From an uncultured Pelagibacteraceae bacterium (lineage in GTDB: Bacteria > Pseudomonadota > Alphaproteobacteria > Pelagibacterales > Pelagibacteraceae): DNA of 64,000 nucleotides. Position 1 is the stretch's first letter. Each line of letters starts with the position of its first letter. Shown in pieces: positions 44,847 through 57,365 of the stretch. Both the position numbers and the translations under genes were made by a program. The notes under the pieces are model-generated. The model was not told where the DNA came from and did not search any database. It was given only the letters and a program-made list of their open reading frames with translations. The DNA lies in assembly GCA_902608385.1 (NCBI GenBank), contig CACLNT010000002.1:36924-100923 (forward strand), written 5' to 3'.

Positions 44847-44870
44847 ATTATCAATGATAATGATTATCAA
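44847..44870 (-). promoter_or_regulatory. Fur-like operator upstream of fbpA
   Basis: Two overlapping palindromes: ATTATC-AAT-GATAAT (44847-44861) and GATAAT-G-ATTATC (44856-44868). The GATAAT/ATTATC units match the Fur-family box in three half-site repeats. It is 36 bases upstream of the fbpA start, where a repressor would block the promoter. The family member (Fur, Mur or Irr) is not decided by sequence. Confidence 0.8.
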
Positions 44871-44898
44871 TCGCACAGATTGCCGCAGTATTTAAGTA

Positions 44899-45750
44899 TT
44901 ATTGTCTTATTTTTTTAAGTTTTCTTAAGCAGTTAGGGATATTTTTTACGATATCTTCGGCAATTAATCCTGGTCCAAATTTTTTTGCAATATCTCCATG
45001 AATCCATACAGCTGCGCAAGATGCTAAAAAAGGAGTGAGTTTATTTTTACCAACTAAACTTGCTGCTATGCCACAAAGAACATCTCCAGATCCAATTACA
45101 GCTAACTCACTTGACGCATGATTATTTAAAACAATATCTCCTGATGGAGAAGATATTAAAGTTTTTGATCCTTTAAGAATAATATTAGTTTTACATATTT
45201 CTGATGCTTTATAAATTTTTTCGTAGTTGCTAATTTTTTTATTTATTTTTGGAAAGATTGTATGAAATTCCTTTAAATGAGGAGTAATAATTTTATTATT
45301 ATCTAGTAAATTGTATAGTTCTTTTGGTTTTTTTCTAAAACAAGTTAATGCGTCAGCATCAATAATGACATGTTTAATATTTTTAAGTATTAATTTAGTT
45401 ATTTTTTTGGTTAAATTATTAGATCCAGATCCTGGACCAATTAAAAAAACAGAGTTTTTTTCACTAACTATCAATTTTTTTAATAAATTTAAATTATTTA
45501 TTTCTACTTTTAAAACAGAGGAAAATTTTAAAGAGTATAAAGGTAAAGTTTTTTTAGAACAAATTATTTTAACTGATCCAGTCCCTACTCTTAAAGCAGC
45601 CTCTGAACTTAATATAGTAGAGCCAGTCATATTAGGCTGGCTACCAAAAATAACTAATTTACCTCTACTATATTTATGATCACTATGTTTTTTCCAAGGA
45701 AATTTTTTTATCCAGATTTTTGGTGAATTATTTTTTAAATTTATTTTCAC
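44899..45750 (-). CDS. nnrD: ADP-dependent NAD(P)H-hydrate dehydratase
   Basis: A 283-residue kinase-fold enzyme corresponding to the C-terminal (YjeF-C) half of the NnrE-NnrD fusion; the epimerase half is absent here. Motifs: KYSRGKLVIFGSQPNMTGSTILSSEAALRVGTGSVKI, FLIGPGSGSNN, VIIDADALTCF and the nucleotide-site GSGDVLCGIAASL near residue 225. It repairs hydrated NAD(P)H. It follows a lysR gene, 22 bases downstream. Confidence 0.82.
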   Translation of the reverse strand: MKINLKNNSPKIWIKKFPWKKHSDHKYSRGKLVIFGSQPNMTGSTILSSEAALRVGTGSVKIICSKKTLPLYSLKFSSVLKVEINNLNLLKKLIVSEKNSVFLIGPGSGSNNLTKKITKLILKNIKHVIIDADALTCFRKKPKELYNLLDNNKIITPHLKEFHTIFPKINKKISNYEKIYKASEICKTNIILKGSKTLISSPSGDIVLNNHASSELAVIGSGDVLCGIAASLVGKNKLTPFLASCAAVWIHGDIAKKFGPGLIAEDIVKNIPNCLRKLKKIRQ

Positions 45751-45772
45751 TTAAAATAAAAAAAAATAAACA

Positions 45773-46660
45773 TTATTTCCAGTCCCCAATTTTACTATAT
45801 AGAAAATTTCTGAAAGCTTTAACTCGTGCAACATTTTTAAGAGACTCGGGATATACAAAATGAGCTTCTGTAATTGGTCCTAAGAAATCAGGTAGTACTT
45901 TAATAACATTGTTTGAGTTAGAAACTAAATATTCAGGTAAAGCTGCTAGACCAACACCACTTTCTACTGCTAACAATAAACCCATGACACTATTAACTTT
46001 CATAATTGATTTTCTTTTTTTATTATCTTTAACACCTAATTTAAGTGCCCAGTCAGGATTAAAAACAGGAGATGGAGCGCCTTTACCAAAAGAAATAAAC
46101 CTATGTTTATTTAAATCATTAATGCTTTTTGGAATACCATTTTTTTCTAAGTATTTAGTTGATCCATAAATATAATAATTAATATCTACTAATTTTTTTT
46201 GAATATAATTTAGTCGCTTTGGTTTTCTCATAAAAATACCAATGTCTGCCTGTCTTGTGCTTAAATCTAATTCTTTATCATCAAATATTAATTCAACCTC
46301 AATATTTGGATTTAGCTGCATAAATTCTTTAATTCTTGGTGTTAACCAATGAGTGCCAAAACTTCTTACGGTGGTAATTGTTAATTTTCCTGTTGGTTTA
46401 TTTTTTTGATCGATTAATGATGTTTCAACATCTTTGAGTTTACTAATTACTTCATGAGCGGTTTTAAAAACATATTCACCATTTTCGGTTAATGTTAAAC
46501 CTCTAGCGTGTCGTTCAAAAAGTTGAACTTTTAAATCTTCTTCTAATGACTGTATTTGTCGACTGATCGCTGACTGGCTTAAATTAAGGTTAATCGTAGC
46601 CCTTGTAAAACTGCCTGCTTCTGCAACTGCATAAAATATTTTCAGCTTATCCCAATCCAT
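45773..46660 (-). CDS. LysR-family transcriptional regulator
   Basis: A 295-residue regulator. The winged helix-turn-helix is FTRATINLNLSQSAISRQIQSLEEDL (about residues 18-43), followed by LFERHARGLTLTENG and the two-lobed effector domain (TITTVRSFGTHWLTPRIKEF; SVMGLLLAVESGVGLAALPEYL). It is encoded in one-base overlap with acuI upstream and is on the same strand, so self- or acuI-related control is possible. The regulated target is not shown by the sequence. Confidence 0.87.
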   Translation of the reverse strand: MDWDKLKIFYAVAEAGSFTRATINLNLSQSAISRQIQSLEEDLKVQLFERHARGLTLTENGEYVFKTAHEVISKLKDVETSLIDQKNKPTGKLTITTVRSFGTHWLTPRIKEFMQLNPNIEVELIFDDKELDLSTRQADIGIFMRKPKRLNYIQKKLVDINYYIYGSTKYLEKNGIPKSINDLNKHRFISFGKGAPSPVFNPDWALKLGVKDNKKRKSIMKVNSVMGLLLAVESGVGLAALPEYLVSNSNNVIKVLPDFLGPITEAHFVYPESLKNVARVKAFRNFLYSKIGDWK

Positions 46661-47661
46661 TACTTATTAAGATCTATCACATACCTTCCTGAAGTCTCTC
46701 CATTTAACATTTTTGAATATACGCTAATAAGCTCTTCTAAACTTATTATTTTAACTGATGGTTCCAATTTTTTAAAATCTATTAATTTACTTGATTCATT
46801 CCATACAAATTCTCTTCTTTTATTAGATGTTGATACAGAATTAATTCCCCAAAGTTTTACACCTCTAATAATAAAAGGCATAACGGTAGTATTCAATTTA
46901 ATATCCGCAGCATTCCCACAAGCGGCTACTATTCCTCCATCTTTAGTTTGAGCAAGGACGTTTGATAAAATTTTTCCCCCAACAGTATCAACAGCACAAT
47001 CCCACAATCCTTTGTCCAGAGGTCTTGGATCTTTTTCAAACTCACTACTATTTAAAATTGCTGTAGCACCAATTGATTTTAAATAATCGTTATGATCTGA
47101 TTTTCTTGAAACTGCTGTTACGTTATAACCTAATTTAGCTAACACCATTACTGAAATACTTCCTACTCCGCCAGTTGCCCCGGTAACTAAAACATTGTTA
47201 ATTTTTTCTCCTAACAATAATTCTTCCTTAGCTTTAACTGCGAACGAACACATTAAAGCTGTAAAACCTGCAGTTCCCAAAATCATTGCTTGCTTTGATG
47301 TTAACTCTTTTGGTTTTTTTACTAAAAAATCTCCATTAACTTTTGCATATTGAGAATAACCACCATAAAAAATTTCTCCAACTCTCCAACCTGTTAATAT
47401 TATTTCATCACCTGGTTTAAATTTATCATTCTGACTTTCCTCAACTGTGCCTGAAAAATCTATTCCTGGTATATGAGGAAATTCTTTTACTAACCTAGCA
47501 CCATTTTTTAATATTAAAGCATCTTTAAAGTTTAATCCTGAATAATCTACTTTAACAAGCACATCGCCATGTTTTAAAAAAGATTTTTCTAAAGATTTTA
47601 TTTCTCTAGTAAAATTTTCTCCCTCTTGATTAATTACAAGCGCTTTAAATTTTTCCGGCAT
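46660..47661 (-). CDS. acuI: Acrylyl-CoA reductase-like quinone oxidoreductase (YhdH/AcuI)
   Basis: A 333-residue medium-chain dehydrogenase without structural Zn. The YhdH/AcuI signature is clear throughout: DYSGLNFKDALILKNGARLVKEFPHIPGIDFSGTVEES, LTGWRVGEIFYGGYSQYAKV, ILGTAGFTALMCSFAVK and the NADPH loop VTGATGGVGSISVMVLAKLGYNV, then DTVGGKILSNVLAQ. AcuI reduces acrylyl-CoA to propionyl-CoA and protects cells that break down DMSP from acrylate toxicity. No DMSP lyase or demethylase lies in the window, so this is family-based. It follows folE by 21 bases. Confidence 0.82.
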   Translation of the reverse strand: MPEKFKALVINQEGENFTREIKSLEKSFLKHGDVLVKVDYSGLNFKDALILKNGARLVKEFPHIPGIDFSGTVEESQNDKFKPGDEIILTGWRVGEIFYGGYSQYAKVNGDFLVKKPKELTSKQAMILGTAGFTALMCSFAVKAKEELLLGEKINNVLVTGATGGVGSISVMVLAKLGYNVTAVSRKSDHNDYLKSIGATAILNSSEFEKDPRPLDKGLWDCAVDTVGGKILSNVLAQTKDGGIVAACGNAADIKLNTTVMPFIIRGVKLWGINSVSTSNKRREFVWNESSKLIDFKKLEPSVKIISLEELISVYSKMLNGETSGRYVIDLNK

Positions 47662-47682
47662 TAGTGATTATTTATACCAAAT

Positions 47683-48288
47683 TTATTTAGCAATAAATCT
47701 TAAATATCTGTTCTGATAACTTAAGTCTTCTTTAAATTGACCTAAATAGTAATTTGTTACAGTTGTCGCCTGTTCTTTTTTAATGCCTCTCATAGTCATG
47801 CATTGATGAGTTGCATCTATTGAAACCGCAACACCTTTAGCATTAAGTGCTTCCATTAGAGTTTTTGCTATTTGCATAGTTAGTCTTTCTTGAGTTTGTA
47901 ATCTTTTTGAAAATACCTCCACAACTCTCGCGAGCTTACTTAATCCAACCACTCTTTCGCCTGGAATATAAGCAACATGAGCTACTCCAATGATTGGTGC
48001 CATATGATGTTCGCAATGGCTTTGTAATGAAATATTTTTTTGAATAACCATATCATCGTATCCTTCAACATCTCCAAAAGTTTTTTCTAAAATTTTTTTG
48101 GGATCCTCTTTATAACCTTTAAAATATTCTTTAAACGCTTTAACTAATCTTTTAGGAGTTGATAATAGACCTTCTCTTGTTGGGTCCTCACCTATATATT
48201 TAATTATTTTAACAAAAGCTTGTTCAGCTTCTTCATCTGAAATCTTATTATCTAAATTCTTCTCATTTTCACTTTTTACTAATTTCAT
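47683..48288 (-). CDS. folE: GTP cyclohydrolase I
   Basis: A 201-residue enzyme. The Zn and active-site segment LQSHCEHHMAPIIGVAHVAYIP (Cys and two His), VVGLSKLARVVEVFSKRLQTQERLT and the second Cys in THQCMTMRGIKK are all conserved. It opens folate biosynthesis, and pabABC lies elsewhere in the window for the other branch. It is the first gene of a minus-strand run with acuI, lysR and nnrD, divergent from hisI with 56 bases between starts. Confidence 0.93.
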   Translation of the reverse strand: MKLVKSENEKNLDNKISDEEAEQAFVKIIKYIGEDPTREGLLSTPKRLVKAFKEYFKGYKEDPKKILEKTFGDVEGYDDMVIQKNISLQSHCEHHMAPIIGVAHVAYIPGERVVGLSKLARVVEVFSKRLQTQERLTMQIAKTLMEALNAKGVAVSIDATHQCMTMRGIKKEQATTVTNYYLGQFKEDLSYQNRYLRFIAK

Positions 48289-48344
48289 GGTGCGCTTTAT
48301 ATATATAAATCCTTAATTTTAAAATATTTAATATATTCATTTAT

Positions 48345-48833
48345 ATGTTAGATAATCAATATTATATGTTTAAAAAGAGAGAAAATGTCGCTGAGATAGA
48401 GGAAGGTAGTCTGTTATCACCTAAATTTGATAATGATGGTCTAATTCCAGTAGTTACAACGTGTTCTAAAACCAAAGAGATTCTTATGCATGGTTATATG
48501 AATGTTGAAGCATTAAAATTAACTATAGAAACTGGCGAGGCTCATTACTGGAGCAGATCAAGAAAACAAATTTGGCACAAAGGAAAAACTAGTGGTTATG
48601 TTCAAAAAATTAAAGAAATTAGAATTGATGATGATCAAGATTCTGTTTGGTTAACTGTAGACATTGGAGATGGCGCAAGTTGCCATGTTGGATATAAATC
48701 ATGTTTTTATAGATCTATTCCATTAGGAAAAATAGATAATGGTAGAAAAATTAAAATGAAATTTGAAGAAAAAGAAAAAAAATTTGATCCAGAAAAAATT
48801 TATAAAGACCAACCTAACCCAACTAAAGTATAA
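48345..48833 (+). CDS. hisI: Phosphoribosyl-AMP cyclohydrolase
   Basis: A 162-residue enzyme, or 155 if the ATG at 48366 is used. Motifs: LIPVVTTCSKTKEILMHGYMNVEALKLTIETGEAHYWSRSRKQIWHKGKTSG, and the Zn-binding cysteines in DGASCHVGYKSCFYRSIPLG. It carries out the third step of histidine synthesis, as a stand-alone HisI without fused HisE, the form typical of alphaproteobacteria. No other his genes are nearby. A 1-base overlap links it to the following oxygenase-like gene. Confidence 0.9.
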   Translation: MLDNQYYMFKKRENVAEIEEGSLLSPKFDNDGLIPVVTTCSKTKEILMHGYMNVEALKLTIETGEAHYWSRSRKQIWHKGKTSGYVQKIKEIRIDDDQDSVWLTVDIGDGASCHVGYKSCFYRSIPLGKIDNGRKIKMKFEEKEKKFDPEKIYKDQPNPTKV

Positions 48834-49462
48834 TGAGTTATTTGGATCTCAAAGTTTTTAAACCATTTGGCCCATCTATTGCTAAAGTATCTATACCAGA
48901 AAATATTATAAATGAATTAAATAAATATACTGATCAAATTATTAAAGATTCTGATAAATTAAAAGATCTAAATCATGGAAAAGAATTAGTTGGAAATGTA
49001 CAACAAGAATTTAAGCTAGGAAAAGAATTTATGAGTAAAATTGGTTGGGGTGAATTTTTAGCTAAAGGGGTAAAAAGTTGGATTGAAGAATCACACAAAA
49101 AAACAATAACTCAATTTAATATTAATAATAGTTGGATAGTAAGACAGTATAAAAATGAATATAATCCAGCTCATTTTCATACAGGACATGTTTCTGGAGT
49201 TGGTTATTTGAAAGTTCCAGAAAATTTAGGTGAATCAGTTCAAACAGACAAAAAAAATAATTATAATGGTAAATTAGAATTAATACATGGATCAAAAATG
49301 TTTTTATGTGATCCTCAATATAGAGTAAAACCAAAAGTTGGGGATTTTTATTTTTTTCCACATTATTTATTGCATACGGTATATCCATTTTCAGATTCTA
49401 AAGAAGAAAGAAGATCTATTTCATTTAACGCTACAGTTGACCATGAAATTTTTACTTCATGA
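48833..49462 (+). CDS. Putative 2OG-Fe(II) oxygenase (TIGR02466/PF13759-like)
   Basis: A 209-residue protein. The C-terminal half carries SWIVRQYKNEYNPAHFHTGHVSGVGYLKVPE with possible iron-binding histidines, then KVGDFYFFPHYLLHTVYPFSDS holding the distal His, and RRSISFNATVD with the Arg that binds 2-oxoglutarate. This matches the small oxygenases of the TIGR02466 type found in marine bacteria and phages. Substrate unknown. Overlaps hisI by 1 base and the DUF2237 gene by 4 bases. Confidence 0.7.
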   Translation: MSYLDLKVFKPFGPSIAKVSIPENIINELNKYTDQIIKDSDKLKDLNHGKELVGNVQQEFKLGKEFMSKIGWGEFLAKGVKSWIEESHKKTITQFNINNSWIVRQYKNEYNPAHFHTGHVSGVGYLKVPENLGESVQTDKKNNYNGKLELIHGSKMFLCDPQYRVKPKVGDFYFFPHYLLHTVYPFSDSKEERRSISFNATVDHEIFTS

Positions 49463-49833
49463 CAGTAATTCAAAAAAATGTTCTAGGTGAAGATTTAGAA
49501 GAGTGCTCTAAAGATCCTTTGACAGGATGGTTTAGAGATGGATGTTGCAACACAGATAAAAATGATCATGGTCTTCATACAGTTTGTGTTAAAGTAAATG
49601 ATCAATTTTTAAACTGGTGTAAAGAAGCAGGTAACGATTTAATAACTCCACACCCTGAGTTTGGCTTCCCAGGACTAAAAGATGGTGATAGTTGGTGTGT
49701 ATGTGCGGATTGGGTAGCAAAAGCAATAGAAGCTGGAAAAGGATGTTCTATTTACTTAAAAAAAACTCATGAAAATACTCTTAGGGTTGTCTCTATTGAA
49801 AAATTAAAAAAATTTGCTATCGATCTCTCTTAA
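49459..49833 (+). CDS. DUF2237 family protein
   Basis: A 124-residue cytosolic protein. NVLGEDLEECSKDPLTGWFRDGCCNTDKNDHGLHTVC and GNDLITPHPEFGFPGLKDGDSWCVCADWVAKA are the full DUF2237 signature, with several conserved Cys (CC, C, CVC). Function unknown; the Cys and His pattern suggests a metal. It is the last gene of the hisI run, converging on ETF-QO with no gap between stops. Confidence 0.88.
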   Translation: MTVIQKNVLGEDLEECSKDPLTGWFRDGCCNTDKNDHGLHTVCVKVNDQFLNWCKEAGNDLITPHPEFGFPGLKDGDSWCVCADWVAKAIEAGKGCSIYLKKTHENTLRVVSIEKLKKFAIDLS

Positions 49834-51453
49834 TTACATGTTTCCATATTTAGGCCCACCGCCTCCTTCGGGCGTAACCCAGGTAATATTCTGTGAAGGC
49901 TCTTTAATATCACAAGTTTTACAATGAATACAATTTTGAGAATTGATAACAAATTTTTCTAGATTATTTTCATTTTGAATTTCATATACACCAACTGGAC
50001 AATATCTTTGTGCAGGTTCTGCAAATTTTTCTAAAGTATATTTAATCGGTAAATCTTTATCTTTTAATTGTAAATGAACAGGTTGATTTTCAGTATGATT
50101 TGTACCTGTTAAATATACTGAGCTAGTTTTATCAAAAGTAATTACATTGTCAGGTTTTGGATAATCAATTTTAGGCATTACATTTGCAGGTTTTAATGTT
50201 TCATGGTCTGCGTGTTTGTGTTTCAATGTAAAAGGTAATTTTCCTCTAAATAAAATTTGATCTATACCTGTAAAAATTATTCCTAAAACTAAACCCCAAC
50301 TAAAACTTGGTTTAACATTTCTTGCTGCATGTAGTTCTTTGTAAACCCAGCTTTTTTTAAATTTATCTTCATAAATAGATAGGTTTTTATTTTCTTTTAA
50401 ACTTTCAACTATAGTTTCTGCTGCTATTATTCCACTTTTCATAGCAGTATGTGAACCTTTAATTTTTGGCATATTTAAAGTGCCAGCATCGCAACCAATT
50501 AATAATGCACCAGGCATATGCATTTTAGGTAAACTTTGTAATCCACCTTCTATTAAAGCTCTTGCTCCATAAGAAATTCTTTTTCCACCCTCTATAATAG
50601 ATTTTATTGAAGGATGAGTTTTAAACCTTTGAAATTCATCAAAGGGTGACAAATAAGGGTTCTTGTAATCTAAGCCTATTACATAACCAAGAAACACTTG
50701 TTTGTTTTCAGCATGATAAACAAAACTTCCTCCATAAGTTTTATTATCTAAAGGCCAACCTGCGGTATGCATAACTAATCCTTCATGATGATTTTCTTCT
50801 TTAATTTCCCATATCTCTTTAAATCCTATTCCATATTGTTGAGGATCTTTTCCTTTATCTAATTCGAATTTTTCTATTAATTTTTTTCCCAAATGTCCTC
50901 TACAGCCCTCTGCAAAAACTGTTACTTTTGCATGAAGTTCCATTCCTTGTTCATAGCTATCTTTTTTATTTCCTTCTTTATCTAGTCCCATATCTTGAGT
51001 AGCTATACCTTTAACTGATCCATCTTCATTATATAAAATTTCACTTGCAGGAAACCCTGGAAATATTTCTACCCCTAGCGCTTCGGCTTGTTCTGCTAAC
51101 CATCTACATAAATTTGCTAAACTAATAATATAATTGTTGTGATTTTTTTGAACAGAAGGCAGTAGCCATGTTGGCCAGTTTAAAGATTTTGATTTACCTA
51201 AAAATAAAAATTTCTCTTTATTAACTTTTGTTTTAACTGGAGCATTTAAGTCTTTCCAGTTAGGTATTAACTCATCTAAGGCTCTTGTCTCAAATACATT
51301 GCCACTTAAAATATGCGCTCCAATTTCAGAAGCTTTTTCAAGCAAGCAAACATTTAAGTTTGCATCTAACTGTTTTATTTTAATCGCTGTGGTTAAACCT
51401 GATGGGCCACCTCCAACAATCACAACATCATATTCCATTACTTCTCTGGACAT
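49834..51453 (-). CDS. Electron-transfer flavoprotein:ubiquinone oxidoreductase
   Basis: A 539-residue membrane-associated flavoprotein. The N-terminal FAD motif is VVIVGGGPSGLTTAIKIKQ (about residues 10-28), then LEKASEIGAHILSGNVFE. The C-terminus carries the single 4Fe-4S site: CPVGVYEI plus NCIHCKTCDIKEPSQNITWVTPEGGGGP. It moves electrons from reduced ETF to quinone. With etfA and etfB upstream it forms the ETF route for the dehydrogenase at 53179-55611. Confidence 0.93.
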   Translation of the reverse strand: MSREVMEYDVVIVGGGPSGLTTAIKIKQLDANLNVCLLEKASEIGAHILSGNVFETRALDELIPNWKDLNAPVKTKVNKEKFLFLGKSKSLNWPTWLLPSVQKNHNNYIISLANLCRWLAEQAEALGVEIFPGFPASEILYNEDGSVKGIATQDMGLDKEGNKKDSYEQGMELHAKVTVFAEGCRGHLGKKLIEKFELDKGKDPQQYGIGFKEIWEIKEENHHEGLVMHTAGWPLDNKTYGGSFVYHAENKQVFLGYVIGLDYKNPYLSPFDEFQRFKTHPSIKSIIEGGKRISYGARALIEGGLQSLPKMHMPGALLIGCDAGTLNMPKIKGSHTAMKSGIIAAETIVESLKENKNLSIYEDKFKKSWVYKELHAARNVKPSFSWGLVLGIIFTGIDQILFRGKLPFTLKHKHADHETLKPANVMPKIDYPKPDNVITFDKTSSVYLTGTNHTENQPVHLQLKDKDLPIKYTLEKFAEPAQRYCPVGVYEIQNENNLEKFVINSQNCIHCKTCDIKEPSQNITWVTPEGGGGPKYGNM

Positions 51454-51476
51454 ATGATATTTTTTTACAGTATTTG

Positions 51477-52430
51477 TTATTTTTGTATAGTGTTTAATTT
51501 GTTCAATTCTTCTAGAAATTGTGGAAGCGCCTCAAACAAATCTGCTTCTAGGCCATAGTCAGCAACGCTAAATATTGGAGCTTCACCATCTTTGTTAATT
51601 GCAACTATTACTTTACTTTCTTTCATTCCAGCAAGGTGTTGAATTGCACCCGAAATACCAACCGCTATATATAAATCTGGTACAACTACTTTTCCAGTTT
51701 GACCAACTTGATGGTCATTAGTTATATAACCGGCATCAACTGCTGCCCTTGATGCGCCAATTGCTGCATTTAATTTATCTGCAATAGCAGTAATTAGTTT
51801 AAAATTATCTCCACTTTGCATTCCCCTTCCACCAGAAATTACAATTCTTGCAGTTCCAAGTTCTGGTCTATCAGATTTAACTTCTTCTCTTTTTATAAAT
51901 TTAGAAATATTAGGCGCTTCTGCTCCGTCAATTTTTTCAACAGTTGCAGAACCTCCTGAAGTTGCCGCAGGTTCAAATGATGTTGGTCTTATGGTTACGC
52001 ATTTTTTTGCATCATTGCTTTTAACTGTTGCAAATGCATTGCCTGCATAAATTGGTCTTATAAACGTATCTGGAGATACAACTTTTATAATATCGCTAAC
52101 TTGTGAAGTATCTAAAAGAGCAGCAACTCTTGGCATTAAATTTTTTCCAAATGTATTAGCTGAACTAATAATATGTGAATAATTTTCAGATATTCTGACA
52201 ACTAACGGAGCAAAGTTTTCTGGAAGAAAATTTTCATAATGTGCGGCGTCTACATGTAAAATTTTTTTAACTGAAGGTATTGCAGAAACAGCTTTAGCAA
52301 CATCTCCACAACTATTCCCAGCAATGAGAACATGAAGATCAGGATCAATTTGTATTGCCGCTGTAATTGCGTTAAGTGTAAATGGTCTAATCTCTTTATT
52401 GTTATGCTCTGCTATTAATAAGACTGACAT
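51477..52430 (-). CDS. etfA: Electron-transfer flavoprotein alpha subunit
   Basis: A 317-residue flavoprotein. The C-terminal FAD-binding region has ARIVISGGRGMQSGDNFKLI, GASRAAVDAGYITNDHQVGQTGKVVVPDLYIAVGISGAIQHLAGMKESKVIVAINKDGEAPIF, a complete ETF-alpha signature. The N-terminal alpha/beta part is VLLIAEHNNKEIRPFTLNAI. It receives electrons from dimethylglycine-type dehydrogenases. Stop-start overlap with etfB. Confidence 0.93.
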   Translation of the reverse strand: MSVLLIAEHNNKEIRPFTLNAITAAIQIDPDLHVLIAGNSCGDVAKAVSAIPSVKKILHVDAAHYENFLPENFAPLVVRISENYSHIISSANTFGKNLMPRVAALLDTSQVSDIIKVVSPDTFIRPIYAGNAFATVKSNDAKKCVTIRPTSFEPAATSGGSATVEKIDGAEAPNISKFIKREEVKSDRPELGTARIVISGGRGMQSGDNFKLITAIADKLNAAIGASRAAVDAGYITNDHQVGQTGKVVVPDLYIAVGISGAIQHLAGMKESKVIVAINKDGEAPIFSVADYGLEADLFEALPQFLEELNKLNTIQK

Positions 52431-53178
52431 TATATAACCTTTGCTTCATTTTTAAGTTTTTGTACTAACTCAGCAACATTAGCTACTTTAATACCTGCTT
52501 TTCTTTTTGGTGGTTCTTCAACTTTAATTTGTTCAATTCTTTGTTTTGTATCCACTCCTAAATCTGATGCATTTATTTGTTCTATTGGTTTTTTTTTTGC
52601 TTTCATTATATTGGGTAATGATGCATATCGAGGTTCATTTAATCTTAAATCACATGTAACAACTGCTGGGATATTAACTTCAATTGTTTCTAATCCTTCA
52701 TCAACCTCTCGGATTACTTCTAGTTTATTTTCTTTAATTTCAATTTTTGATGCAAAGGTAGCTTGTGGCCAATTCATTAAAGCGCTCAACATTTGACCAG
52801 TTTGATTACAATCGTCATCGATTGCTTGTTTACCCATAAAAACCAAATCTGGTTTTTCTTTTTCAACAATTTTTTGAAGAATTTTTGAAACTGCAAGTGG
52901 TTCAATTATACCATCAACTTTAATATGAACACCTCTATCAGCACCAACTGCTAAAGCCTTTCTAACTGTCTCTTGAGCTTTTTCTTCTCCTACTGTAACG
53001 GCTACAATTTCTTTAGCCTTGCCTGATTCTTTTATTTTTACTGCTTCTTCTACTGCATTGTCATCAGGTGGATTAGTCGACATTTTTACATTGTCAGTAA
53101 CAACGCCTGTACCATCTTCTTTAACTCTAACTTGAACGTTGTAATCAATAACTCTTTTTACTGCTACTAATATTTTCA

Positions 53179-53179
<1 letters not shown>
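52430..53179 (-). CDS. etfB: Electron-transfer flavoprotein beta subunit
   Basis: A 249-residue subunit, normal for the family. [19 protein letters not shown] at the start, [13 protein letters not shown] and [57 protein letters not shown] (AMP-binding region) confirm it. One-base overlaps join it to the dehydrogenase upstream and etfA downstream, so electron donor, carrier and quinone reductase are encoded as one unit. Confidence 0.93.
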
Positions 53180-56151
<2,972 letters not shown>

Positions 56152-56155
<4 letters not shown>

Positions 56156-56787
56156 AGACGTATAAAACCACTATTAATTGCCTTTAACCATTTTTTTTCA
56201 TTATCGATTTCAAAAATTACATCTGTATCAATTTCTGATAAAAACCATTTTTCCTTTTCCATTTCACCTTCTAGCTGACCTGGTCCCCATGATGAAATTC
56301 CTAATATAACTAGGCTTTTTTTGGGGCCATTATTTTTTGCAATTTCAAATAAAATTTTGTAATCGCTACTTATAGATAATTTTTTAAATTTTTTTGTTGT
56401 TTCATTTTTGTAATCTTCAGAATGTAATATTAAAATTTTATTTTGATTAATTGGTCCTCCCCAATATATAGGTATTTTAACATTAAAAAGTTCTTTTTGT
56501 TTATTGGTCATTTGTCTTGATTTATTAATTAACGACCCTAGAGAAACTGTAGTTAAGGGTTTGTTTATTACTAGACCCCAAGATCCTTCTTGATCATTAT
56601 CAAGCATAACTATAACTGTTTTTTTAAATCTTGGATCTTGCATTGTTTTATTAGAAACTAAAAAAAAATCTTTAACACTGTCATAAAATTTTCCTTTATA
56701 ATAATTTTTTGGCCAAGGGTCTGCATTTATTGGTGAATAAAGATTTAAAACTAATGCTAAAGAAAATATATAAAAAAATTTCTTCAT
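56152..56787 (-). CDS. YqgE/AlgH family protein
   Basis: A 211-residue protein. The family core is present: FLVSNKTMQDPRFKKTVIVMLDNDQEGSWGLVINKPL, VKIPIYWGGPINQNKILILHS, LVILGISSWGPGQLEGEMEKEKWF. It is unusual in having an N-terminal signal peptide (FFYIFSLALVLNLYSPINAD), since AlgH is normally cytosolic. Function unknown. Sits between a flavodoxin-like gene and DUF4864 in a tight run. Confidence 0.82.
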
Positions 56788-56788
56788 T

Positions 56789-57358
56789 TTATAATTTCAT
56801 TGCAGTTTTTTTAACATCTTCTAAAAATTTTTCTCTTTTTTGATCAGAGACAAATGGCACTGCGAAATATCTTTTATAAACAACATCTGTTATTCCGCAT
56901 ATATTAAATACACCTCTTCTTAATCTTTTAGTTGGCATATTTAAAAAAAAAGTTCTGATTGCAAATTGTGGAGATCCATATGTACAAAAAACAATTGCTT
57001 TTTTTCCTTTTAGGTTTCCTAATGGATAACCATAATTTCCAAACAATTTTTTAAATTTAAATGCCCAAGGTGGTGCTAAAACTTTATCAATCCACCCTTC
57101 TAGGATAGCTGGCATTCTAAAATTCCATATTGGTGCAATTAAAACAATTGTATCTGCTTTTTCTATTCTTTTTTGATGATCAATTACAACTTCGTCTGGT
57201 TCTTCACCGGCAAAAACTGGATTAAATTTTTCTTTATACAAATCAACACAATCTACTTCATTACCATTTTCTTTTGCAGTTTTAATAAAAACATCTCTTA
57301 TTGCAGCGTTGAATGATTTTTCATTATAGTGTCCGTAAACTAAAAAAACTTTTTTCAT
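56789..57358 (-). CDS. NAD(P)H-quinone oxidoreductase-like, flavodoxin-2 fold
   Basis: A 189-residue flavodoxin-fold protein (Flavodoxin_2). Conserved: KKVFLVYGHYNEKSFNAAIRD, IVLIAPIWNFRMPAILEGWIDKVLAPPWAFKF, and AIVFCTYGSPQFAIR. Members reduce quinones or similar compounds with FMN/FAD. It follows the CoA-binding gene by 7 bases. Confidence 0.82.
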   Translation of the reverse strand: MKKVFLVYGHYNEKSFNAAIRDVFIKTAKENGNEVDCVDLYKEKFNPVFAGEEPDEVVIDHQKRIEKADTIVLIAPIWNFRMPAILEGWIDKVLAPPWAFKFKKLFGNYGYPLGNLKGKKAIVFCTYGSPQFAIRTFFLNMPTKRLRRGVFNICGITDVVYKRYFAVPFVSDQKREKFLEDVKKTAMKL

Positions 57359-57365
57359 TTAATTA

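Noticed and set aside
45311..45679. Open frame antisense to nnrD
   Set aside because: It mirrors the nnrD codons, has no ribosome site and no family features.
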